Of a stretch of DNA of 64,000 nucleotides, positions 47,701 through 59,700 are shown in pieces. Below the pieces are notes generated by a model. It was not told the DNA's origin and did not search any database. It saw nothing but the letters and a program-made list of their open reading frames with translations. Every line of letters starts with the position of its first letter. Positions within the stretch are counted from its first letter, which is position 1. Made by a program: the position numbers and the translations under genes. Source of the stretch: Alitta virens (taxonomy: Eukaryota; Annelida; Polychaeta; Phyllodocida; Nereididae); the NCBI GenBank assembly GCA_932294295.1, contig OW028580.1, positions 7,717,374-7,781,373 of the forward strand, in the 5' to 3' direction.

Positions 47701-50700
47701 TCCAATATATGATATTTGTCTGTTTCATGCTTAATGTTGACCTAATCAAGCTTTATAACAATTGTATAAGTTTTACATTTAAGAGTTGTAAATATGTTAG
47801 TTTAATATGAATAAGACTGATATTCCACAGAGTCTGGCCTGTAGTTATGAAATCTCACAATACAATCCTGTCTCACATGAATGTGTGCATATACTTAATG
47901 TCTTTGAGAAAAGTTTTGAAATTTCACTTGAAGTAAAAATGTCTGACATTAAAATTGTTCTTTATGATATACATATATATGACCAGTTTGTTAATATCAC
48001 ACATAATTTTCAATCAATATGATATTTACTAAATTGCACGTCTTACATTGCATAGCTCTATCAGTGTTTGTGACAACAAATTTATGTATTATGTACTGCA
48101 TAAATATAGATTCTTGATTTATTTTATCTCATTTTCATCTATTTTATATCCTATATTATCTTATCTTACATTATTACAGTTTATTGACATTATATTAATG
48201 TTTAGAAAAGTAAAGTCACAGGAAACGTCTGACATCTGGGTATGCATAAGGTCAAACTGTTCCCCCCTCTGGAAAAAGTTGTTCCACTAATTATATTTTC
48301 TTAGATTTTTGATATGTTGTAGAGGAGTTTATGAGCTTTTATTTGGTATATAGTTTATTACTATTGCAATTTGTTTTAGGTTACTCCCCCTTTGAGCACA
48401 ATTCACCCGGACTAAATGCGCACCTAACGTCCATCGCCCATCATCCGTAACGTAACTAATTTAAACAATTCACTCATAGAACGTCCGCCAAAGTTTTAAA
48501 CATAATGTTTAAAATGTTTTGCCCTCTTCAGATATACTCTTGCTTGGTCAAGCGCGACCAGGAGTGATTTACGAATTAACCCAAGTATACATAAAACGTC
48601 GTCATATGTAGGTCTTATCCGTTATAGTGTGAACGCCCCTTAACACTGATGAAAACCATTAACTCCTAACAGGGTAAATGGTAATTTAATATTTGAGCTT
48701 ACTGTTTAGGCTAATAACACAAGCACACAAGTGACTCTGTCCTTTAATTTCATTATTTTGTGAAAAGAACAGTACTGTTACTATTAGTTTGTTTGCTGCC
48801 CAGGGCATTGTATTTTGGAGCATTAAATATTAGGCGTAACGCCCTGGAAACATAATGAACTTAGGCAATAGTCTGGAATGATATGAAGAACATATAATAC
48901 CATGATTTTAAGCTATTACCTTTTGTCTGATGGATCAATAAATTTGTAAAAATCTGAGTAATAAATGGAGCATAACGCTCGGGACAAAATAGGCTTCACA
49001 TAAATGGTAATTTGATATTTGAGCTGCAGATATTTTCACAATTATCATTGCAATCTTCAGAAACATTTCAGCAATCTATATGCTAGATTAGTTGCATAAT
49101 TTCTTCGATAACGAATTGAATATAGAATTTGTTTTTATGATTAGTACGGAGATTCTATTTTGTATGACGAACAGTGAACAGGCAGAGCAAAGAATAAATA
49201 CGAAATTCTTTTAGGTTAGAAAACTAGACTTCATATACATTAGAAAATGCATAACCACTAATATACCAAGCACTCTAAGCTTTAAAGTTTTTGCTTGTTT
49301 ATACAGTCAATTGGAAAAAAAAAGCCTCAGTCTTGTATTGGACTTGAAGTAGACTGCACATGATTTCAGGGGCGCATCTTCATCATGCAAAGTTGGGGGG
49401 GGGGGGGGGGTGTTTCAGCTCCGTAGTGGTTTTCTACTGTTTGAGGTCACCAATTACACAGGAAAGTCACGAAGTCAGTTTGGTAGATTCAGCTTATAAT
49501 CTGAAGAGAGGAAACCTGAAATATTACAACAGGTGATAGGAGTTATGATACAAAATATTCATATCATGAGCATTTACTGGTAATACAAGTGAAAATAAAT
49601 AGATTAATTATGAAATTATCCTAAAGTAAATTGTCAACAATCAATGCTCCTCTTCTTTGCATGAAAACTAATTTCAGCCACCACTTATCACAAGTCATTA
49701 ATACAACTATAGTACTAAACATAAATTTCAGGAAAGGTTCACAATACCTCTTTGTAATACTTATTATTAATGCTTAAGTTGCAGATATAAAATGCATTAA
49801 CCAAAATGCATGCCAACTATAACAGGAGTGCAAAGTTACATAATACACCAATTTTGCATATTGAGAATAGACAACAATGTTATGCCAACTTCACTAGCAC
49901 TGAATAAAGGTGCTTCAGTGCCTCAGCTCCTACATTTGACCACTCCTTTGAGTGATGGAGGAGTGGAGCAGCTATGTTCCTTATACGTGTAATCTTTGCA
50001 TAAGGCCAGACTCTTTTTCGTTTTATTAACCCATCGAGATGATACATGTTATTTGAAAAAAAAATGTTTGCATGTTTTTAAAATGTTTTTCTTTTTGTTG
50101 AAGCAAATATTTTCTTAGCTTCCTGAAAATAAATCACTAACACTTGCCTATATAGAATGATATAGCATATCGCATAGTCATGACTATACACTCAGTATAC
50201 TGTCAGATGTTGTGGCAATAAAATATTTTGTACTAGATTAGCGCATCAAATGTCATGATACTTGCAAGTAATCTCTGATTTGTCGTTCATTGCATGATTA
50301 TATTTCTATTTTATTCCAAATCCTGAATTTGCCTTGAGGATAGAAATATCTATAAACCAAAAAATTTATGAGTCTGGCCTAGGCAATGATAAGTCGAGCC
50401 CTTGGCAGACACAGATTATTTCAGAAGGTTCACTTGGGCAATATTTCATGTTTTCACTGACTTAAAACAATAAAAGATGGTCGCACAATCATTGGAAGCA
50501 ACCAGGCTGTGACTGCGAATACGTTTAAATGTCATGTTCAAAAGATGCAACTGATGCAAAAGAAACATCTGTGATAGCCAAAATGGTGGGACTTTTATTG
50601 CTGGTTTTTATTCTTATGAATTAGATTTTATTTGTGACTTTATACGTACACATTGATTCGATTTTACACTTATTGTTTTAACATCCTTTAACTTTTCTTG

Positions 50701-53700
50701 CTTATTTTTATTGTATATTCCATGAATTTAAATGTGAATGAATAAAATTATATATCTATAACAGGTAATAACGTGTAACATGGTCACTATTTAACATAGA
50801 TAGAGATAGTCTATTATTGATATTTTTTCATCTTTTTCATTGAATTCAAGCATTTGATGTCACAGTTTGATATACTGGACTTGGCATTACTTACAAGCAT
50901 TCACTACTATTATAACGATATTAGCAATTACAAGAATAAAATTCTTTTTGAATATAAATAATAAAGTTGATCAGTTGAAAAGCACTTGAATTCAACACTT
51001 TTTGTTCTCTCTGCCTGTGACCATGAACTGCAATACTTGACACGTGGAGAATTACTGGCAATTTACTGCCAACTTCAATCAGCACTTAAGATTCACACCG
51101 ATGAGCACTCGTACATCAGGCTCCTCCCACTTGACATAGCTGTATCAATTGGTTGGTTTGTTTTGATAAATCTGATCGGCCTAGCTGTCAAACTCTTTCT
51201 CACACTAAAAATCTTGCGACAGAACCTTATGATTTCACAGATTAAAATATAACTATTTAACACTTATTCTGCCACCATTACAAGTAGCTGCTTATAGTTG
51301 CTCACAAACAAGCTTGTCTGCACTTTCACGACGTTGAAGGGTCGCCGCCACCTATAATAACAGCTGGCAATAATATGAATATTGGCCAATCAGACACCAA
51401 CTTACACCATGACGCTACAACACTATATACCAAATATGGTAGTGCTTTCTAAGGCCATTAATAAACTTCTGTTGAATCCAATCAGAAAGGAGATGAATAA
51501 GCACAGAAATTATCTGCACCATCTGCCATTGCCATCTTGTTTATTATGTTAACCGCTGATGGTGCCACCATTACCACAGCATTATCAACGTAGTGTCGCA
51601 ACTTCTTCTTCCTCGGCATTCACAGATATTAGAATATCCATATAATCTGATCTAACGTGTGCCCTATACAGTCTACCGTGTATAGACTCCTAAACGTCCA
51701 TGCATAGAGCAGTTCTGTATAGTCAATCAGTCGGCCCCCTGGTGGATATCAATTGCTTTGCTATTGCTTGTGCTTTCCTGGGTTATCCAGGTGCTACGAC
51801 CATGGGGCCTGTGGCGCCAGAGGAGCTGCACTGTTTTTTTTCTAGTAGTTATCTTATTTTGTGTATTCTGTCTGCTACTTCTTCAGTGGTTCAATTGAAG
51901 CACCACATTACTCAAATTCACCAATACATTGCCGTGTGCATTCCGTTGGAAAGCATCCTGAACCATGGCAAGATTTTCTCACAACTCCCAACTGATATTG
52001 CAAAGGGTGTTGTTTATTGCTGCAGACCTTATTATGTCACATTCGAATTATACACACGATCTCAATGTGTAACTCAGAGAGTTGGCTATGTTTAAGGCAA
52101 ATTAAGTTGACATTCCAGGCATAACTGCATATGCAGTCTGAGGTGCACCTGCATATGCACATGAGTTGCATATGCAATGGTAATTGCACATGTCATCAGT
52201 GGCTCCATGTACCAATTGTTAGCAGCATGTGCAATTCTAGCTGCATGTGCCATTCCAGTGGCATGTGTGCACGTGCATGCAGCTTTTTTAGGAAATCATA
52301 TATTCCTCAGAATTGAACCTGGGACCTTCAGCGCAACTGCCCAATTTGTTGTAATCCAGTGGATACGACCATTTAAAGCTACGTTGAGAGTTCTAGGTTG
52401 AACATTTTGTATGACAACTTTCATGAGGTCAAACGATAGGATAATTTTGAGCAAAAGTGATTAAATTCAACACAGGAATAATAGGCTCGACTGGGAATTG
52501 AACCCAGGACCCAGTAGTTGGAAGCCCAGTGAGCTACCTTGGAAGGTTGATCACTTCAGAGGGAGTTTTTCCTCTAAAATCTGCCCCATTTTCTCTAGTA
52601 TCCGTTAATGCGTTACACAATTTTTTATCATATTCTGCAAAGTCTGTTAATGTCATCAGACTGGAATAAATATAGAGGAAATGATAATTAAAAAGTCATG
52701 TTATTTCATACTTGGTGCATTTAGGCAAACATCAGTTACACAATCATGCCATAAAAAAGTGTTGTCCGACCTGCACACTTAAAATAAATAGGATACAAAA
52801 GTCAAGAGTGCTCATTGAATTTGTGTTTGTGTACTTAATGAAAAAACAAAATGAGTCGCAAAGATCTGCCCCAGCAAGGCACTATCAATTTAACATCTCA
52901 TGTGACCAACATCCAACTGAGATGTAGCTCATGAGGAGCTTGCAGACAGGATGCCATGAGATAAGAGAACATGAAATGTAACACATTCACCAATTTTGTT
53001 GATTCTTACATTTGCCTATGACCACTTACAGTGGGTTGCAATGATATTTTATTTTATTTTAAAGAGGCAGGAACTGAACCAATACATGCGTTATTGTGTA
53101 ATTCAGAAGCATTTAAAAGGCTCTTAAAATTACTGTGCCTACAGCGGCATCGATAGTGCAGAGGTGGAAGAAGACCAAGTCTATAACAGATCAGGCCGGG
53201 CACCAAATATCAATCAGTGTACTGCAAGAAAACTTGTGTGGCAAGCATCAGCAAGTCCAACTGTGACATTAAAATACCTGAAGAAGGAAGCTGTGGCAGG
53301 AGACATTGACATGCATAGGAGCACAGTTTTTGGAATGCTGCATAAAAATGGCCTATATGGCAGAGTATCCAGAGGGAAGCCTCTGCTGAAGAAATCACAC
53401 CAAAATGCATGTTTGAACTTTTCCAATAAACATAAAATGGCCAGCTGCATTTTGTAATAAAATCCCCAGATAAAACGAGACTATTTGGTAAAAATTCCAA
53501 GACAGTATGTTTCGCAGAAACCCAACACTGAATATGCCCAAAAGAACATCATAACTGCTGTGAAACATGGAGGCATCTCAATCATGCTATGGGGCTGTTT
53601 TCCAGCAGCAGGACCAGGTGCTCTCATCCAAGTAGAGGATATCATGAATAGTACATGGGAAATTTCGGGTAAAAACATCAGGAAATATGCCACTAAGTTG

Positions 53701-56700
53701 ACAATGGGATGAAATTTTGAATTTTAACAAGACAATGACCCAAAGTATTAGTCAAAAACCAAAAGGGAATAGTTGATGAAGAACAAAATGAACACTTTGC
53801 AATGGCCCAGCCATCTTAAAGGGGAACTAACACCTTCAGCACTTTATCTCTCAGATGTTAGCTTTGGTCCATTGGAACACATCTACACATTTCATAACTT
53901 GTATATATCCACTAGTAAAGTAATATCATGCATTTATTAGCTGCATGTTGTGAACTACGGAGGCCGCCATTTTCGACTATCCCAGGTGTTTTGCATAAAA
54001 CTGCTTGACTATAGGTGAGCAGTGTCAACAACAAGTGTCAAATAAATTGCCATTGAACAATTTGAGACTATGCAATTATAGAGAAATGTAATGTAAACTT
54101 GCCACCTTTGTTATACATTGAGTATAGAATATAAATTTCTTTAAACAGTACCACTGCAGGGCACACAAAATGCTTTCAAGATATATTTTATCTTTTTATG
54201 CATGTTTTCACCTATACATGAAAAAAAAAATATAGATTTATTTGTTTTGTACTCATGTACAAACATAACATAATAAAATGAGAGTAAAAAACAATAAAAT
54301 CATATTAAAAAGTATAAAAATTGTAATAGTTGTGAGTAAAAAATATCAATTTGACTTGAGGTACTCTAATAATTCATACACCTCATCAGCATTTAGTAGC
54401 CAAGGCACAACTACCTGAGTCACCTGAGTATCTCTTATATGTAGTAGCTCCTTTTATCTGAGTGCCTACTTGCATACTGTAATCTTCACAATTATCATAA
54501 TATGATTTAATGCAGTCTAAGACACCCTTAAGCCCTTTACATCAAATTTGTTGACATTAGCACCATATTTGCAAAACAATTTTAACAAGATAGCACCAAT
54601 TCTTGTATGTCTCTTACAAAGTCTACTAAAATTGAACAAAAACTTTACACAACTGAAAATGTAAATTTTAGCATAACCTTTCCTCTTCCCGTATGAGTTT
54701 AAATTTGTCTAGAACGCATGCTTTCAAGTCGCATACAAAGAAGTACAATTTGTGATTAATAATACATGCTGCTGATCTTGTTAATTATTTAGGAAATTGA
54801 ATACAATGTAAAAGCCTTTGAAACAGAGCAGAGGGGGATGGGTTAGGCCAAAAACTAATACTAACTATTCAATAATGTACATGTTTACTATGAAGGCCAA
54901 TATAATATAAAATTGTGGCATGCTTTAGATGCCAAGGAAATTTCCTATCGTTCCACACATTTTCATTGAGTAGGCATAACTTTATTTTGTAAACTCCTGT
55001 GCTAGGGGAAGAAGTTGGATATAATTAAAGGCAAAATAAGATACCATATAGAAGCTTCGAATAATGTATATATATTATTTTTATTGACAGCCTAAAATAA
55101 ATACAGATCTATACATCTACTTGCCAAGTGAACAAATATACATAAATATGACATACAAATAGTTCATTGCAATCAGGCTGTATTTAAAAAAAAATCCAAT
55201 TAGCACCTTGTATGTTTTTATTGAAATGGATTGCAATCTGTCAATGTGCAGGATCGCATGGGACATAAGTGACGTCACCAGCCATGGTGCCGTGTGCAAT
55301 AATGGCAGCCCCCAGCGTTTCAGCGGGTGGTGCAAAATGCACAATTAAAAAGCTTAAAACAAGACTAAACTCAACTTTTAGACATTTTCTTTTACTGAAA
55401 TATATTCTTTACCATCTAATTGAACTTTTAATATTAACATGCAAATTTCCTTTAGTTCCCCTTTAGGCCACAAAATATTTGCAGACAATTGAAAACTGGC
55501 ATTGCACAAATATTCACCAACAAATTTGATGCAATAAGAGGAGTATAGTCTAGATTAATGGTTCAAATTAAGTCCAAAAATGTGCACAAAGCTGGTCAGA
55601 GACTATCCAGAGCATGTCAAGGTGGTAATGGATACAAATGTAGCTGCTATGAAATATTAACACCAACATGTCACAGCCCTAAGACAGGGTATGATGACTT
55701 TTGCAATGCAGAGTTTGAATTGTTTTGTATATTTGGCCCTATTTACTGGATATTTCTATATTATGAAATTGGAAACAATGATGTCATCTGAGTAATTAGT
55801 AATATGTGTCTTTACCTGAATGCAGTGTATGAAATAATTATATATATATATAATGTAAACTTATCAAATCGATCAATGATTCATCCTTTGTGATTTTTGT
55901 TTCTCGTATTTCTAGAAAATATCTGTTTTACATTGGGGTATGATCATTTTTGCAACCCACTGTACCTAGTATAATAACCATCTGACAATGTGGGTGGCTT
56001 AACATTCCATATGTGTACACCAGATAGGGCTGAACATGATGACAGGACAGGCAGCTACCATGGACGTGGGCTGGATTCGAACCTAGGACCCAGTGGTTGG
56101 CAGGCTAGCGCGCTTCCACTGAACTAGGCCTTGCTCTAACCATCTGACAATGTTTCGCATTTATTACTATTTCTACAGGTCATCATGACGGTCATAGCAG
56201 GACCTGTTGGAGCAGCTTTTATACTAAACTCAATGGTGTGTGCAGAAGGCAATGATTTAATTTTATCTCAGTTGATCAACACTAGTATCTTCATGGTGGG
56301 AATCTCAACATTTCTTCAAGTTACACTAGGTGTCAGGTCAGTCACTCCTTGTGCAATAACCAGGTTTCAAAGACATTTAAGGGTTCAGTGTATGGAGTCA
56401 AATGATATGGTTGTATAATTTCCTTAATTTATGGGTACTACGAAAACAAATATCAGGCTAAACTCTGCAAAGAAAGACAATAACATTTATCTGTTTTGAA
56501 AAGGATTAAATAGTGTACAACAATTAATGAATACTCTAGTTCCATATTCTAGATTTTATTTAAAATACTGCCCAGTGTAATTTTTTGTCCATCTATTTAT
56601 AAACTATTTGTGAATTGTTATAATTTTAATATTTAGAATTGCTCATAATGCTTAATATACTGTTTCAATTGTGAAAAACAACATCATCATTAAGTTTTAC

Positions 56701-59700
56701 TGAATAAAATATTTTTCAGGTTACCCATTGTCCAAGCAAGCTCATTTCTTTATTTCATCCCAATAATGGCCATGTTACAATCAAAAGAGTGGAAATGCCC
56801 TGCTCAGATTAACAGAACTGATCCAGGTACATGTACTTCTTGTTCATTTCAAATATAACTGAATGACTGTTGAAGATTTTATTAGAAAGCATAATTCAAA
56901 ATAATAGTATGTCTCTTTTACAGACTTTAATATGAATTCTTCAGAAATATTAAACCCTTTGGAGAATTTCGAAGAACCATGGAAACCTCGATTAGCAGCG
57001 GTTTGTACTGATTGATTAATATGATTGATTGCTTGATTGATTCATTGTACGATATATTGTTAAAAGCGCTCATTAAAAAGGTGACTTACACCAGTCTTGT
57101 GTGACAGGACATTATAACAGTCAATAGTAGATTCTGCAAAACAAAGGTTTGTAGAACTCTACTCTTAAGATGATATAATTAATATATATATATATATATA
57201 TATTTATTTATATATAACAAAATGACCAAAACAAATTTATATATTAAAAAGACAAAAGAAAAATTCCATAGGGTAGGATTCGTTTGCAGGCTGCATAGTT
57301 GCTCTGAGTGAATATAGGTCATGTTGTTTTAAAGCAAAATTCCATAGTTCAGTTGTCTTAAACATAAATTTACACATTTTGAATGTGGTAACCAAGGTCT
57401 TTTCTAAAATTAACTGAAACTATAGTCATCAAGCACACTTCTTGAAACAAAGCTAGGATTACTTATATAATATGGGCATGCACAGAAATTGATGACATAA
57501 ATTCACCAAACATGTCCTTAAAACATTAATTTGGATTTTAGAAGTACTCTTAAGCAGTCAGATATTTTAGTCTAAGGTTATCTATAGATTGAGATCTGAG
57601 AAAAAAATCCAATATCACCTCAAATATGAGAAGAATCGCGTGAAGAGAAAAATGGGAATATAATGCTAAGATTGAAACAAATGAACCAAATTTTGGAAAT
57701 ATATTGCTTTGTGGCAATGATTGGCCCAGTGTTAAATTGAAATGTCTCATGGCATGCTGTTGCTCACACATAACAAAGACAATCAAAATGAAGCAATTAG
57801 AAAAATATGGCAATAAAATTATTGCTAACAATGAATTGACTTTGTACAAATTAAGCAAATGGCTTTATAAAAAAGTACAATTATCTTCGTAGATTTCAGG
57901 GAGTTTGGCTGTCGCTTCTGTTCTGCACATTCTGCTCGGTGCAACAGGGATTATTGGATTCATCATGAGGTTCATTGGACCACTGACCATAACCCCCACA
58001 GTGGGAATGATTGGAATCATGTTGTATGATGCTATCAATGCGAATGCTAAAGACCAGTGGGGAATTACCTTTGGGTGAGTATACTATCGATATGAACCAG
58101 TGGGGAATTACTTATAATATGGGTGAGTTAAATGCATACATTCAGCCAATTTAATAGACTAAGAAACTAATTTCACAGGCTCTGAAGCTTAATTCCAGAA
58201 AGTCATGTGAATCTGGCCCTATTGGTTAAAGGAGTCCTAGACCAAAAAGAGCCCTACATGACGTCGTTTGGCGTTTAGTTTCCAAGTATATGAAAGTGGC
58301 TGTAAACATGCCTCATCAGTTAGTAACAAGCAAAAGGCAGCTGGGTGGCCTAATGGTTAAGGCATCAGCCATTTCCACATTGGCCAGCTCTGCTAAGGAT
58401 CCTTGATGCAATCCCAGGCTGGGGGGGGCACTCTTCATGAGCTTCATCACAGCTGGATGTCGATCACCTGTGACGTTAAATTGGAGGTGCCTTGTACCAG
58501 GTGTCTTTGCTGAGACAAATAAAAGACCCCACCCATGGAGTAAATGTGTAATGATGTTTGGAATCCAAGCCATACCATCTCATCATTATGTCTGCCTCTT
58601 GCAGCTGGTTACGAAACTTGGTTAGCTTCATACCCAGTAGCATCGAGACATTGAAACATTTAGATATCGGTCCAACAACGGTTGCAACAGCCAACATGCA
58701 ATCTGGGGAAAAACTTGTTTCATAAAAAAAAAATTTTGAGGAGGGCAGGATAGATTGGACAAAATTAGATTAAAACCTTGTAAAAGTTAGCTCCATTTAC
58801 TCACATTTCATTAAATATGTTTGAAGTATAGTGTAGACGTTTGTACATTTATCTTGTACTTAATTTCAGAACGATTGCCTTGATCATAATATTCTCACTC
58901 TTCATGAAAAATGTGACTGTTCCTCTCTGTTCTTTTGGCAAAGAAAAGACAAAGAAAAGGATACCTTTGTTCCGGCTCTTCTCTGTAAGTAAATGATGTA
59001 ATTCATCTCCAACTAATGCAAAAATATTGTGGTCTATAAAATACCCCCTAAAAAAATTGGGGAAAAATTTTGTTTTTCAAAAAAACCAATGTATTTAAAA
59101 AAAAAACTAAAAGGGTTATACTCAATCAATTCTAATTTACAAAAATACGTTGGACACTAGTTTTTTAAATTACCGACGAGATGTTTCAGTTTTTACACTT
59201 TGTAAATCAGGATTATCGACACAGTGATGTAATCATTGTTTGTCTTTTTGTTGTGTTAACAGACAGAAAAGCAACTCTATAATTAATGTTAGATAGGCCA
59301 CTTGTGAAACTCCATTTGACAGTTTTGAATGGTTACTACTGCATCAGAAATTTAGATTTTTCAAAATATCAAAATTGGTATTTCCAATATATTGGTATTT
59401 TGAGAAATAAAATCTGTTATGGTACATGGCCAAATGTGCCACATGCGTTTTCCATGATAAGGATAAACGCATGGAAAACGCATGGTTTTTAGCTAATTAT
59501 AATGAGGCAAAACTATGCGCACATGGCACAGTTGGCCGTGTATAGAGGACAAGCCAAAAAATCAAAAGTATTTTTATTTTGGGTATGATACGTTTTAGAG
59601 TGTACCATGAAGGACACAATTGATTTCCGACCTTCTTATTTGTATGATCTTCTGCAAATGAATTCAATTTCAATAGAGTCTTCATTGGTCTGATAATCAT

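Larger units (their letters stand above)
53029..55962 (+). mobile_element. Tc1/mariner-type transposon, split by a second element
   Basis: The ends are inverted (CAGTGGGTTGCA at 53029 and TGCAACCCACTG ending 55962) with TA on both sides. Removing the insertion at 53820-55462 leaves about 1.3 kb, the normal Tc1 length. The transposase is broken: 53164-53457 carries the second helix-turn-helix region (RSGRAPNIN; TVTLKYLKKEA; HRSTVFGMLHKNGLYGRVSR), 53485-53712 the first DDE-core part (VKHGGISIMLWGCFPAAGPG), and 55463-55680 the C-terminus. Stops and a frameshift separate the parts, so it is inactive. Confidence 0.82.
40143..56178 (+). other. SLC23 intron 1 (16 kb), repeat-filled
   Basis: The intron joins exons 1 and 2 in phase 0. 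It contains an ATCT array, a palindromic element at 43.6 kb, a tRNA-like SINE, a 7-bp minisatellite, the CXC-protein TIR element, a nested Tc1 pair and a SINE. The stretches 42.2-43.6, 48.8-51.6 and 52.3-53.0 kb show no recognisable gene. The open frames at 50986-51252 and 51700-52095 match nothing I know. Confidence 0.75.

Noticed and set aside
50986..51252. An 88-codon open frame with a hydrophobic patch in SLC23 intron 1
   Set aside because: No recognisable domain, no supporting splice context, and length expected by chance in AT-rich DNA.
51700..52095. A 131-codon open frame in SLC23 intron 1
   Set aside because: Composition does not look like a conserved protein and I recognise no motif. 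It may be part of an unknown repeat.
56179..56336. A missing SLC23 exon between exons 1 and 2
   Set aside because: The join GIQ|VIM keeps phase and length against the family, so the 16-kb intron need not hide another coding exon.
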